Assembly: GCA_020638035.1 (NCBI GenBank)
Contig: JACKJI010000008.1
Coordinates: 1-64,000 of the forward strand
Length of the DNA stretch: 64,000 nucleotides
Source: Hyphomicrobiaceae bacterium
Lineage (GTDB): Bacteria; Pseudomonadota; Alphaproteobacteria; Rhizobiales; Hyphomicrobiaceae
Reading direction: 5' to 3'
This document shows positions 8,973 through 17,910 of this stretch, one piece after another (the first letter of the stretch is position 1; the number at the start of each line of letters is the position of its first letter). The position numbers and the translations under genes were made by a program. A model generated the notes under the pieces. It saw only the letters and a program-made list of their open reading frames with translations, searched no databases and was not told the DNA's origin.

Positions 8973-10733
8973 ATGCGTACTTCACGGCGGATGTTGAAGC
9001 AGGCTCGCACTGCCTTGCTGAAGGCGTTCGTCTTCAGCGGCTTCATCAACGTCCTGATGCTGGCAACACCGCTTTTCACACTCCAGGTCTTCGAGACGGT
9101 GGTGCCGCTCGGTTCGATCGAGACGCTTGCGATCCTCTCGCTCATTACGGCCGTGGCCATTATCGCGATGGCGCTCCTGGAGATCGTGCGCGATTTGATC
9201 CTGTCGCGCGCCGGGGGTTGGGTCGACGAGCATCTCAGTGCGTTCGTGCTCGAGAACGGATTGCGGGCCGCGCAGTCGGGCAGTGAGTTGCGCCAGGACC
9301 TGCGGGCCGTCGAGACCTTCCGCAGCTTCGTCGCCGGCCCTGGAATGGTCCCGTTCTTCGACGGCCCATGGGTGCCGATCTTTCTTGTCGCACTGGCGCT
9401 TCTGCACCCCCTGATCGGTGTGCTCGGGATCGTCTCGGTGGGTGGGCTGTTCGTGGTGTCGCTGATGCAGGCCACGCTGACGGAGAGCCTGCAGCAGGAA
9501 TCGCAGGAAGCCCGCGAACGTTCTGCGCAATGGTGGGGCTTTGCGACGTCGAATGCGTTGCTGGCTGGTGCGCTCGGGCTCTCTCGCGGTGTTGCGGCAC
9601 GGTGGCGGCAATCCAATCTTGTCCAGATTTCGGGCAGCTACTCGGTTGCCAAGCGCACGAGCTTCATCAAGGCTTTGGGGCGCGCTATCCGCATCGGGTC
9701 GCAGATCGCGGTCTATGCGTTGGGAGCCTGGCTCGTCATCAACGACCAAGTGACACCTGGTGTCCTGGTCGCCTCTGCAATTCTGCTGGCGCGTGCGTTG
9801 GCGCCGCTCGAGCAGCTGGTGGGCGCGATCAAGCCGGCCATGGCCGCGTGGCGGGCCTATCGCCGGCTCAAGGCGCTGCCTGACGCGGTTCGACTTGTCG
9901 ATGTCGGCGACAGCGGAGATAGCGCGGAGGACCGGCTGAAACTGAGAGACGTCGTCGTCTATCTGCCCGGTCGGAGGGTGCCGGCACTACGCAACGTATC
10001 GCTCGAGATTGCACCGGGAGAGTGCGTTGCATTGGTCGGACCGAATGGCGCTGGCAAGTCGACGCTTGCGGCTGTGATAGCGGGTGCCGTCGTGCCGAGT
10101 TCGGGATCAGCCGAACTCGACGGCTTGCCCGTTCATCTCTGGCAGCGGGACAGTGGCGCCACAAGGATTGGATATCTGCCCGATGAGCCGCTGCTCGTAG
10201 ATGGTACGGTGCACGAGAACATCGTGCGGTTCAGCGACCACAGCCTGATCAGCGCGGCGCGGGCTGGCATCAAGGCAGGCGTGCATCAGCGTTTGCAGGA
10301 GCTGCCGAACGGATATGAGACGGAGGTCGGCTTCGGTGGCAGGGCACTTTCGCTCAGTGAGCGACGCGCGGTGGCCCTGGCACGGGCGGTCGTGGTGATG
10401 CCACGTATCCTCGTGCTCGACGAGCCGGAGGCGGGGCTAGATGGCGCCGGCATGCGTGAGCTGATCCGTGCGCTCGAAGGATTCAAGGCGGACGGTGTAT
10501 CGCTGATCGTGGCGACGCAGGATCCGCGCCTTGTCGCAATCGCCAATCGGATCGTGGTGCTCGCAGGGGGAACAATCGCGAAGGAAACCTCGTCGGATGA
10601 GAGGCGCAGGTTGGACCGGCGGGCTGATGCACAGACGCAGGCGAGCGTGAAAATCCTGCCGACAGCGCCAGGCATCGGCAGCCAGGCGGCAGGTTCGACC
10701 ATGCAACCACTGCTGAAGGGGTGCAGAGCATGA
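8973..10733 (+). CDS. Type I secretion ABC transporter (PrtD-like) with degenerate ATPase motifs
   Basis: 586 residues from ATG 8973, chosen for GAGGGTG about ten bases upstream; an ATG at 8916 would add 19 residues. The N-terminal half has the PrtD/LapB-type membrane domain (about six hydrophobic segments; FDGPWVPIFLVAL is characteristic). The C-terminal ATPase domain has Walker A GPNGAGKS and Walker B ILVLDEPEAGLD, both intact. However the Q-loop reads YLPDEP where family members have YLPQD, the signature reads LSLSERRAVALARA instead of LSGGQRQRIALARA, and the H-loop reads VATQDPRL where VxAHRP-like sequences carry the histidine. It overlaps the adaptor gene by ATGA. A TolC partner is not in the window. 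Expected role: export of the RTX protein. Confidence 0.85.
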   Translation: MRTSRRMLKQARTALLKAFVFSGFINVLMLATPLFTLQVFETVVPLGSIETLAILSLITAVAIIAMALLEIVRDLILSRAGGWVDEHLSAFVLENGLRAAQSGSELRQDLRAVETFRSFVAGPGMVPFFDGPWVPIFLVALALLHPLIGVLGIVSVGGLFVVSLMQATLTESLQQESQEARERSAQWWGFATSNALLAGALGLSRGVAARWRQSNLVQISGSYSVAKRTSFIKALGRAIRIGSQIAVYALGAWLVINDQVTPGVLVASAILLARALAPLEQLVGAIKPAMAAWRAYRRLKALPDAVRLVDVGDSGDSAEDRLKLRDVVVYLPGRRVPALRNVSLEIAPGECVALVGPNGAGKSTLAAVIAGAVVPSSGSAELDGLPVHLWQRDSGATRIGYLPDEPLLVDGTVHENIVRFSDHSLISAARAGIKAGVHQRLQELPNGYETEVGFGGRALSLSERRAVALARAVVVMPRILVLDEPEAGLDGAGMRELIRALEGFKADGVSLIVATQDPRLVAIANRIVVLAGGTIAKETSSDERRRLDRRADAQTQASVKILPTAPGIGSQAAGSTMQPLLKGCRA

Positions 10734-11698
10734 GCCGGGACAGGATCGCCTCAGCAGATGCAAGCGACCGCCACGTGCCGCGGCTCGACGTCAGAAGTCC
10801 GGTGCGGACTGGCGCCCTGGTCGTCGTGCTCTTCTTCGGAGTCGGTGCGGGAACGGCAGCGGTTGCACCAATCGAAAAGGGCGTTGGTATGCCCGGGACG
10901 ATCATCGTGGAGAGCCGCGTCAAGCAGGTTCAGCACGAGCAAGGTGGAACAATCAGTGCTGTCCATGTCAGCGAAGGCCAACGCGTCGCGGCGGGTGACC
11001 TGATCGCGACCATGGATGTGAAAGGCCTCAGCGAGCAGCTGCAAGCGCTGACGCTCCAGGAGCAGGCTGCGGCGCGTCAGCTGTCTCTCGCTCGGCAGGA
11101 AGCCGACACGATGCGTCATCTTCTGGACCAGCAGCTTGCCGCGCTCTCTCGGGTGCTGGCGATCGAGCGGCAGGTTGCGGAGATCGAGAAGGAGACCGCG
11201 GCGCTGGCGGCCCGTATCCAGATCGTGCGGCGTGATCTCGGCCGGGCAGAAATCCGCGCACCGGAGGCCGGGCGGATCCTGTCGCTTGCCGTCAAGGGAT
11301 CGGGTGGCGTGCTGCAACCGGGTGCCACGGTGGCGGAACTTGTCCCTGCCGAAGACCGGCTGGTGATCGAAGGGCGGCTCAATCCCAATCAACTCGAGAA
11401 CGTGCGGCCCGGCATGCCGGCAAAGGTGTGGTTGACGGCGCTGAGCTGGCGTGAGCAGAGGCCGTTGCCAGCGACGCTTGCGTGGATCTCGCCTGACAGC
11501 ATCGAGGACCGGCGATCGGGCGCAAGTTACTTCGCTGCGCGGGTGGAGCTGAAGGACAGCCGCGCCAGCATCGAGGACAAGATATCGCTGCAACCCGGCA
11601 TGCGCAGCGAGGTGTTGCTGATGACCGGCGAGAGAACGCTGCTCGATCAGCTGTTCGATCCTTTGATGCGCAATATCAACCGGGCCTTCCGAGGCTGA
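10730..11698 (+). CDS. Type I secretion membrane-fusion protein (HlyD/PrtE family), short form
   Basis: 322 residues from the ATG at 10730, whose first bases overlap the TGA of the ABC gene (ATGA), with AAGGGG upstream: translational coupling. One transmembrane segment lies at residues ~27-48 (VRTGALVVVLFFGVGAGTAA), then the lipoyl half-motif PGTIIVESRVKQVQHEQGG, a short alpha-helical hairpin at ~105-180, and a beta-barrel domain with GMPAKVWLTA and LQPGMRSEVLLMTGERT near the C-terminus. Typical PrtE/HlyD adaptors are near 430-480 residues; the loss here is mainly in the coiled-coil hairpin. It bridges the inner-membrane ABC protein to an outer-membrane channel encoded elsewhere. Confidence 0.88.
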   Translation: MSRDRIASADASDRHVPRLDVRSPVRTGALVVVLFFGVGAGTAAVAPIEKGVGMPGTIIVESRVKQVQHEQGGTISAVHVSEGQRVAAGDLIATMDVKGLSEQLQALTLQEQAAARQLSLARQEADTMRHLLDQQLAALSRVLAIERQVAEIEKETAALAARIQIVRRDLGRAEIRAPEAGRILSLAVKGSGGVLQPGATVAELVPAEDRLVIEGRLNPNQLENVRPGMPAKVWLTALSWREQRPLPATLAWISPDSIEDRRSGASYFAARVELKDSRASIEDKISLQPGMRSEVLLMTGERTLLDQLFDPLMRNINRAFRG

Positions 11699-11723
11699 TG
11701 GGCAGATAGCAGAGAGGCATATC

Positions 11724-12584
11724 GTGGGCAGGAAGACATCAGCCGATCAGATCGTGCAGATCGCTGGAGGTGCGGCGGCGGTTGCGCTCGCCGGATACCT
11801 GTACGTGTCCTACACCTATTTCAACGAGACGCCGGTTGGCTGCATGGACGGCTACGCGCGAGCGGTGCGGTTCAGCCTGCATAACGCGGAGGGTGCACCG
11901 CTATCGATGATCGAGCTGCAGGCGCGTTCGGGCCGCGAGGAAGAAGGCCTGATGCAGAACGCCAGGATCGTCGATACGCAGAGCGCACCAATGGCGCGCG
12001 TGCTCGAAGTGAAGCTTGGCAGAGCGGACGACACCGATCCCCAGTCGGCGGTCGGCGTGAATTTCCCGTGGCGGCCCGACGGCGGCCAAGGCGCGACTTC
12101 GGCCTGTTTGCGCTACTCTGTTCGTCTGCCGGAGGGTATCGAACTGCCGACAGGAGGCCTGTTGCCCGGACTGTTCGGTGGCGTGACGCCAGATCGCGTG
12201 GCGCAGGCGGGTGAGGCAGGCTTTGCGTTGCGTACGCGTTGGAACAAGGACGGGGAGACGCAACTCGTCGCCGAGGCCAAGGCGGTTGCGGAGAATGGGC
12301 GCCTCGTGGTCGGTCCGCCTCGCCCGGTGCGTCTCGCGCGTGGTCGCTGGGTCACACTGGAGCAAGAGCTCAAGCTCAACACGCCCGGGGCTAGCGACGG
12401 CGCAGTGCATGTCTGGCTCGATGGCGAAAAAGTCATTGAGAAGACGGGGCTCCAATTGCGCGAGGACGATAAGATTGGCGTCGATGGCGTTGCCGTGACG
12501 ATTGGTCTGGCCGGCAAGGCGCCGGATGTCCCTGCGAGCGAGGCAACATTACAGATCACGCCGATCGATTATGGTTGGAAGTAG
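11724..12584 (+). CDS. Membrane-anchored protein with a polysaccharide-lyase-14-like domain
   Basis: 286 residues from a GTG at 11724, supported by GAGAGG eight bases upstream. One N-terminal hydrophobic segment (IAGGAAAVALAGYLYVSYTY, residues ~11-30) would anchor or export it. The rest looks like a concanavalin-type beta jelly roll: FPWRPDGGQG, CLRYSVRLPEG, GLLPGLFGG, and RGRWVTLEQELKLNTPG followed by VHVWLDGEKV. That order (compact, lyase-like GLFGG loop, then W-x-x-LEQE-L-LN) is what I associate with PL14 alginate-lyase-like proteins; catalytic residues were not verified. It lies 25 bases after the adaptor gene, so likely co-transcribed, suggesting the exported RTX protein acts together with an extracellular polysaccharide. 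Confidence 0.65.
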   Translation: MGRKTSADQIVQIAGGAAAVALAGYLYVSYTYFNETPVGCMDGYARAVRFSLHNAEGAPLSMIELQARSGREEEGLMQNARIVDTQSAPMARVLEVKLGRADDTDPQSAVGVNFPWRPDGGQGATSACLRYSVRLPEGIELPTGGLLPGLFGGVTPDRVAQAGEAGFALRTRWNKDGETQLVAEAKAVAENGRLVVGPPRPVRLARGRWVTLEQELKLNTPGASDGAVHVWLDGEKVIEKTGLQLREDDKIGVDGVAVTIGLAGKAPDVPASEATLQITPIDYGWK

Positions 12585-12819
12585 ATTCTGACGATGCTTT
12601 ATGCGTCGTCCGCAATTCGCGGACGTCCTGGCGCATCGCGGCGCCGGCTATGAGTGCTGTGTCGCATCAGCGTGGTTGCATTTTCACATTCGGTGAAATC
12701 GCAGCCGCGCTCTGCTTGTTTTTGCGAGTTCATTTCTTGCCGAACCGGCAGGCGCCTCAACTCAATGTATTTGTTTTACGTTTTGTTTAGGAACTAAAAT
12801 GGTTCTTTGTCTCAATTCT

Positions 12820-12942
12820 TGCAAATGGGGGCGGTGGCGGGATATAGTTCAAAGACGTCGTGGAGCCGATCCTTCCCCCCCCATTGGCACACGGCCAGAT
12901 GCCCGCGGTCCGCTCCCCCCGGCCGCGGGCTTTTCGTTTTTT
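12820..12942 (+). ncRNA. Candidate small RNA ending in an intrinsic terminator
   Basis: The stretch before the terminator is not coding, carries a GGGGGCGGTGG block near 12828 and a run CCTTCCCCCCCC at about 12870-12889 that could pair with it or with ribosome-binding sites. It is preceded by an AT-rich tract that could hold a promoter. C-rich, unpaired anti-Shine-Dalgarno loops are a feature of several alphaproteobacterial trans-acting RNAs. The 5' end is a guess. Alternatively this is only the 3' UTR of the PL14-like gene, which ends 235 bases upstream. Confidence 0.3.
12901..12942 (+). terminator. Intrinsic terminator
   Basis: GCCCGCGG (12901-12908) pairs with CCGCGGGC (12923-12930) around a C-rich loop, followed by TTTTCGTTTTTTG. 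It is far (over 300 bases) beyond the last plus-strand stop codon, which is why an independent transcript is suspected. Confidence 0.85.
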
Positions 12943-13029
12943 GCGGTTGTGTAGTGCTGAGGTCAAAAGGCGCTTTCATTTGAACGCGATCACGCATCGT
13001 GGGATCGCAGCCGCGCTGCCGACCAAGTT

Positions 13030-14475
13030 TTAGGATGCTTCGGCCGGCCGCCATCCGGCTGCGAGCGCTTCCTGCTCGGTGCAGAACCAACGCTCACCGC
13101 GCGCCGAGCGAATTGAGACCCGATCGTAGCCCGGCATCCACGGCATGACGTAGACCTTGGACCGCGCTGATATGCGGCCCTTGATCGGACAAGAGTCCGG
13201 TGCTGTCTGTTTTGCCGCCTGCCAAGCTGCTGCCCGGAATGATTCTGGTCGCTCGGCCTTTCCGGCCCAGATGCCGCGTCGGGCGTTCTTGGCCTCGCTT
13301 TCGAGGCCTGAGTGGCGCGAGAAGAAGCCTGTCTCCGCGAACACATGACCATCGCGAACGAGCGTGGCGGCGAGATCTTCCTCTCCCTTGCGACAGTCGC
13401 CGTTCGCGACACCGATCTCGCCTGGCTTCTCGCTTGTGCCGGTGAGTGTGCATCGGATGACGGCGCCACGCACAAGCGATGCAAGCGCTGTCCGTGCTGC
13501 TGCACCACACCGCCACTGTTTACCGTTCTCGCGTGTGCACGTCTGACCAGCTTCGGGAGCTTCGATGTGTCCAAGGCGGACGGTGCCGCGGCCGATGCGG
13601 AGCATGTCACCAGAGAGGGCGCGGGCACGGCCACGCAGCTCGCTCGGCGTCTCGCTGCGCTCGGGTACAGGTGCGGCGGGGGTTACCGCACCGGTGGTGG
13701 GGAGGCGAGCGACGTCGCTGGTGCGGGTATTGGGGTCGCGGCCGGGTTCCGGGCCTGGGCCGATCAGTGAGCCCACGCCTAGCACCATCAGCGCGGCAAA
13801 TGCTCCCCATGCGAGGGCCGGGCTCAGCAGGCGCATGGAAAAGGCCGGTCCACCAGTGTCAGGACCGGATGCGCCGGCATTGGCCTTGCCGAGGGCAGCC
13901 GGACGAACGGTCACGTCGCTGCGGCGGCGTTCGGCAAGCAGGGCCGGCCCGAGCGTGAAAAGGGCGAGTAGCCCGGCAAATGCCGCGCGCCGGTCGAAGC
14001 CGATCATCCAGACACGGAAGCCAAGCGCGATGAGAGCGGAGATGCCGACAGCGCTGACAGCAATGCGCGTTCGCCGGTCGGAGAGGCGGTCCAGCACAGG
14101 CGCCAGTCCTGCCGCCGACAGGGTCATGGTCCCGCCAGCAAGGCGACGGACACCAGCGGCAGCAATGGTGCTGGCGTTGATGAGGCCGCGCCACGATGCC
14201 TGCCACAGGCGGGCCAAAAGATGTCGGGCGGCAACAGCTCCGGACGATCCGACAGCCTGACCCATCTCGCTCGCGCGGCGCAGGCCGTCGGCCGCCTTGT
14301 CGCGTGCCTCGTGCAGACCGTGAGCCGCTGCCGCACCAGCTTCTTTCAATCCATGAGCGGCGGCGGCGCGTGCGTCGTCCACCTTCTGGCGGCGCTTGGC
14401 GCGCCGCACGAGGATGGTCGTGCGCACGTAGTCGTGCCATTCGAAGCCGTCGCGCTTTTTACGCCATCCCAGCAT
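13030..14475 (-). CDS. Membrane-anchored thermonuclease-like (SNase) protein with a C-terminal sunset domain
   Basis: 481 residues from ATG 14475, preceded by AAGGAAGGGG. An Ala/Arg/His-rich N-terminal helix region (~residues 25-75) is followed by two or three hydrophobic segments at about 135-180 and 215-245. A staphylococcal-nuclease-fold region runs ~280-410: RLGHIEAPEAGQTC, GAAARTALASLVRG, DLAATLVRDGHVFAE and EAKNARRGIWAG, the last being the diagnostic end of SNase domains. The canonical first catalytic arginine is not obvious. The final ~50 residues (SCPIKGRISA, then MPWMPGYDRV and GERWFCTEQEALAAGW) match the small sunset domain. Probably a cell-envelope nuclease or succinoglycan-ExoI-like protein. 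It is divergent from the TPR gene. Confidence 0.72.
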   Translation of the reverse strand: MLGWRKKRDGFEWHDYVRTTILVRRAKRRQKVDDARAAAAHGLKEAGAAAAHGLHEARDKAADGLRRASEMGQAVGSSGAVAARHLLARLWQASWRGLINASTIAAAGVRRLAGGTMTLSAAGLAPVLDRLSDRRTRIAVSAVGISALIALGFRVWMIGFDRRAAFAGLLALFTLGPALLAERRRSDVTVRPAALGKANAGASGPDTGGPAFSMRLLSPALAWGAFAALMVLGVGSLIGPGPEPGRDPNTRTSDVARLPTTGAVTPAAPVPERSETPSELRGRARALSGDMLRIGRGTVRLGHIEAPEAGQTCTRENGKQWRCGAAARTALASLVRGAVIRCTLTGTSEKPGEIGVANGDCRKGEEDLAATLVRDGHVFAETGFFSRHSGLESEAKNARRGIWAGKAERPESFRAAAWQAAKQTAPDSCPIKGRISARSKVYVMPWMPGYDRVSIRSARGERWFCTEQEALAAGWRPAEAS

Positions 14476-14692
14476 TGCGAGCCCCTTCCTTTTCCGCCGC
14501 AACTGCCGGGCAAGGCCGTGCCGCGGCGGCAGTTCCACAGCGGGCATCTTGTGCTAGGTTGGCGGGGGTTGCCAGCCGCGCCCGGGTATCGGGCGGGGAG
14601 CGTGTGGATTTGCCCACAGGCAATCGGTTGGCCGGCCGGAGCATAACGGTATCGGCCCAAAGAAAATGATCAGGACGACGGGAGTGGTGGTG

Positions 14693-15253
14693 ATGAGCGA
14701 TGGACGGCGGGAGTTGAAGGCCGTGGGCGTGGTGCGTGGTGTGGTCGCAGGTCTTGTCGCTGCCGGGGTTGCGGCAGCGGTCGGAGGCGCGGCTATGGCC
14801 GGGAAGGATCTCGGGCCGGCTGGCACTTGTGATGCCCATACCAAGGGCAGCGCCGGCTGGCGGAGCTGTGTCGGCCCGGCGGCCGCTGGTCTTAGTGACG
14901 CTGATCTCTTCTATGCGGGCTACTGGATGGCGCGGCTTGGCCAGTACGATGCGGCGATCCAGTATCTCAGCGCGGCCAAGACGCCGGATGCCCGCACGCT
15001 CACCTACCTCGGCTTTGCCACGCGCAAGGCCGGCGATGTGCAGCGCGCGTTCGGCTACTATGACAAAGCGCTGACCCTCGATCCCGACTTCGTCGTGGCG
15101 CGCGCCTATCGGGGTGAGGCCTTGATCACCGTCGGTGACGTTCCCGCGGCGCGTAAGGAATTGGCAGAGATCGCGCAGCGCTGCGGTACGACGTGTGCCG
15201 CCTATGACGAACTCGCTCGCAACATCGCGCGCAGCGAGACTGGGCGGGGCTGA
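14693..15253 (+). CDS. Exported tetratricopeptide-repeat protein
   Basis: 186 residues from ATG 14693 (GGGAG about eight bases upstream); an in-frame ATG at 14666 would add nine residues. A hydrophobic Ala/Gly/Val-rich signal sequence covers residues ~14-36. The mature part has paired cysteines (TCDAH, RSCVG; later QRCGTTC) and about three TPR units, the clearest being RTLTYLGFATRKAGDVQRAF followed by YYDKALTLDPDFVVARAYRG. A periplasmic scaffold is likely. It converges with the kinase gene, with only 27 bases between the two stop codons, and so may be functionally separate from it. Confidence 0.75.
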   Translation: MSDGRRELKAVGVVRGVVAGLVAAGVAAAVGGAAMAGKDLGPAGTCDAHTKGSAGWRSCVGPAAAGLSDADLFYAGYWMARLGQYDAAIQYLSAAKTPDARTLTYLGFATRKAGDVQRAFGYYDKALTLDPDFVVARAYRGEALITVGDVPAARKELAEIAQRCGTTCAAYDELARNIARSETGRG

Positions 15254-15280
15254 TCTCGTCGCAGTTGCCGACATCATTGT

Positions 15281-17893
15281 TCAATTCGCGTCGGCGGTCT
15301 GGACCAGTGCGGTCCAGATGCGCACCGTGCCATCGGCTCCGGCGGATGCGATGTGGGTGCCGTCGGGAGAGTACTCCACCGCTTTCACCTCCCCACGGTG
15401 GCCTGTATAGGCGCGGATGGCACGGCGGCGCGAGATGTCCCACACGCGAACGGTGCCGTCGCTTCCAGCGGACGCCAGATGGCGTCCGTCGGGTGCGAAC
15501 GAGACCTGGTTGATCGCGCCCTGGTGACCCGCAAAACGGCGTCGCTGCGAGCGTGACGAGGTGCTCCAGATGCGGATGTCACCGTCGAGGCTCGCCGCTG
15601 CAATGAGCTTGCCGTCCGGCGAGATCGCGATCGAGGTGATGAAGTCGCGAGGTCCGCGGTACGTGCGCACGAGATCGAGTGTGGAGAGGTTCCACAACTT
15701 GACCGTCTTGTCGGCTCCACCGGAGGCGAGAAGAGCAGCACCGGGTGCGAACGCCAGCGCCCGCACCGCGTTCTCGTGGCCATCGAACACGTGCAGGGGC
15801 GTACTCTCCTCGGCGGTGTTCCACAGTGCCACCTTCCAGTCGTGCGTGGCGGTGATGAAATGCGTGTCGTCGCCGGCGAAGGCGAGCGACCAGACGTCGG
15901 CCTCGTTACGGCGGTAGGCGGCTCGCTTTCTGGCCGTGGCCGTGTCCCACATCGCAACCTGGCCGCCGGCATGTCCGGTGAGTGCTGTGTCACCTCGGAT
16001 TGCGAGCGCGGTGGCCGGGCCTGCCTCGAGTGGGATCGTGCGTATCAGTGATAGGCCATCTTCCTTCCAGACCTTCAGCGTGCCGTCTGCGCCAGTCGTG
16101 AAGAGGCGGCTACCGTCGGCGCTATAGCGCAGCAACGAGGCTCCACCTGTGTGGGCCGGAACGGATGCGATCTGCGGTGTCACAGGCTGGCGGGTTTCGG
16201 CCGACACCTGCGGCTGGGGTGCGGCTGACCTCTCTCTGGCAGCCACGGCGACGGGGGCCTTGCTGGTTGCGGCGGTGGCCGGTGCCTTGTGCAACGAGTT
16301 CGCGACCTTGGGGAGATGGTTCTGAAGCATAACGGCGGCGGTGGCCACGCATGCGCCGATTGCGAGTTTGGCGAGCAAGGGTCTCAAGCGCGTGGACGCG
16401 CGTGACGAGCGCGGTTTGACGGGCTTGGGTTGCGAATCGCGCGTGAACAGGCGTGGCGCGCGGCGCGGCGCGACCGGCACAATCTCGCGATTACCGGCCG
16501 GTGAGCCTGCCTGATCCGCTCCCGCCTGCTTGTCCGCTTGCTTGTTTGTTGCGGGTGGTGCTGCCCGCTCGGGGGCTTTCGCCTTGGCGCCGTCGTTACC
16601 CGCCTTGCCGCGGCGTGGCGCTGGCGGCTTCTTCAGGTTGATTGGCGCAGGCGCCTCTTTGGGGTCGAGGACGACAGTGGCACTTGCGGCAAGAGATGGT
16701 GCCGCTGGGGCCTTTGGCGTGTCGGATGGTGTCGGGGCGGCACGAGCGGACGCGGCCTTTGCGTTCGGCGTTTCAACCGCGGCTGCTGGTGCATTGTCCG
16801 CTTGTGCTGCGCTGCCGGGCGATGACGGCTTGCCGCCTCCGATACGGTCGAGGAAATCGAGGAGGCCACCTTGCGGCCCTGGCATGTCGGGCGGTGGAGG
16901 GACGGTTGGATGCGCGGCGGCGGATGCCTGGGCTGCCGCAAGCTTCTTCTGCCGGCGCGCCTCGTCCTCTTCGCGCTTTTGTTCGAGCGCTTTCGAAAGC
17001 CATCCTTGGCGGGGCGACTCGGGCGCCAGAAGCTCACCGCGCCAGATGGCGACCGACTGCGGGCGATCGCGGATCTCAAGAGAGAGTGCGCGATCGATTG
17101 CGGCCAGGAAACTTGCGCGATAGGCGCTGAGGGCGGCCTCGCGCGCGGGCACGAACTCGTCATGAACCATGCGGGAGGGTGCGTCAGGCGGGCGCTTGCC
17201 CGTCACCGCATGATAGATCGTTGCGGCCAACGCATAGATGTCGGTCCACGGCCCCTGCTGACGTGTCGTCTCGGCATACTGTTCGTAAGGGCTGTAGCCC
17301 GGCTTCACCAGAGCGGAAACGGTCTTTGAGTGCGCCGCAATCTCGCCGCGCGCGGAGCCGAAGTCGATCAAGACTGGCGCACCGCTCTTCCTGACGATGA
17401 CGTTGTCGGGCGCGATGTCGCGATGCAGGAAGTCCGCCTTGTGAATGAGTTCCAGGGCATCGAGCAGCGGAGCGATGATCTCGTCGAGCTCGTTCTGGCG
17501 TGGCGCGCGCTTCAGCTCCTTGAGCCACGTCTTGAGGCTTTTGCCCTCCTCCCACTGCAACACCATGTATCCGGTATTGTTGGCGCGGAAGTAGCGATAG
17601 ACGCGGACGATATTGGGATGATCGAAACGGGCGAGAGTCTGCGCTTCCTCGATGAAGCGGTCGAGGCCCCAGCGATAGTCCTTGGAGCAGTCCTGAGAGC
17701 GAGGCACGGCCTCGTGGCTGGCATTGCGTGCGGCGAAGTCGGACGGGAAATACTCTTTGATCGTCACGGCACGGTCGAGCGCCATCTCGTCGGCGAGATA
17801 GGTGATACCGAAGCCGCCCGCACCGAGCACACGCTCGATGCGGTAGTCGCCAACGAGCTCCGTTCCAGCCGGCAATGCGATCAGGTTCGTCAT
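15281..17893 (-). CDS. Transmembrane Ser/Thr protein kinase with a C-terminal seven-bladed WD40 propeller
   Basis: 870 residues from ATG 17893. The kinase domain (~residues 17-285) is complete: glycine loop LGAGGFGITYLA, VTIKEYFP with the catalytic lysine, HRDIAPDNVIV, DFGSAR, and PGYSPYEQY in the activation segment. A disordered Ala/Pro/Lys-rich linker (~290-510) contains SATVVLDPKEAP, a TVVLDP-type phosphothreonine motif of the sort FHA domains bind. A transmembrane helix is seen near 520-540 (LAKLAIGACVATAAVML). The C-terminal ~280 residues hold seven WD40 repeats (each ending in a VxxW or IRIW strand), enough for a closed propeller, which by topology would lie outside the cytoplasm. It is divergent from the FHA-FHA-PP2C genes and probably phosphorylates their products. 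Confidence 0.9.
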   Translation of the reverse strand: MTNLIALPAGTELVGDYRIERVLGAGGFGITYLADEMALDRAVTIKEYFPSDFAARNASHEAVPRSQDCSKDYRWGLDRFIEEAQTLARFDHPNIVRVYRYFRANNTGYMVLQWEEGKSLKTWLKELKRAPRQNELDEIIAPLLDALELIHKADFLHRDIAPDNVIVRKSGAPVLIDFGSARGEIAAHSKTVSALVKPGYSPYEQYAETTRQQGPWTDIYALAATIYHAVTGKRPPDAPSRMVHDEFVPAREAALSAYRASFLAAIDRALSLEIRDRPQSVAIWRGELLAPESPRQGWLSKALEQKREEDEARRQKKLAAAQASAAAHPTVPPPPDMPGPQGGLLDFLDRIGGGKPSSPGSAAQADNAPAAAVETPNAKAASARAAPTPSDTPKAPAAPSLAASATVVLDPKEAPAPINLKKPPAPRRGKAGNDGAKAKAPERAAPPATNKQADKQAGADQAGSPAGNREIVPVAPRRAPRLFTRDSQPKPVKPRSSRASTRLRPLLAKLAIGACVATAAVMLQNHLPKVANSLHKAPATAATSKAPVAVAARERSAAPQPQVSAETRQPVTPQIASVPAHTGGASLLRYSADGSRLFTTGADGTLKVWKEDGLSLIRTIPLEAGPATALAIRGDTALTGHAGGQVAMWDTATARKRAAYRRNEADVWSLAFAGDDTHFITATHDWKVALWNTAEESTPLHVFDGHENAVRALAFAPGAALLASGGADKTVKLWNLSTLDLVRTYRGPRDFITSIAISPDGKLIAAASLDGDIRIWSTSSRSQRRRFAGHQGAINQVSFAPDGRHLASAGSDGTVRVWDISRRRAIRAYTGHRGEVKAVEYSPDGTHIASAGADGTVRIWTALVQTADAN

Positions 17894-17910
17894 GCTTCTC
17901 GTCGGTAGTA

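Larger units (their letters stand above)
12585..13029. other. 445-base gap holding a terminator and a possible small RNA
   Basis: No open reading frame with coding character is seen. The left half is comparatively AT-rich around 12710-12830; the right half holds a C-rich tract at 12880-12900 and the strong hairpin described separately. The nuclease/sunset gene ends at 13030 on the other strand. Confidence 0.5.
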
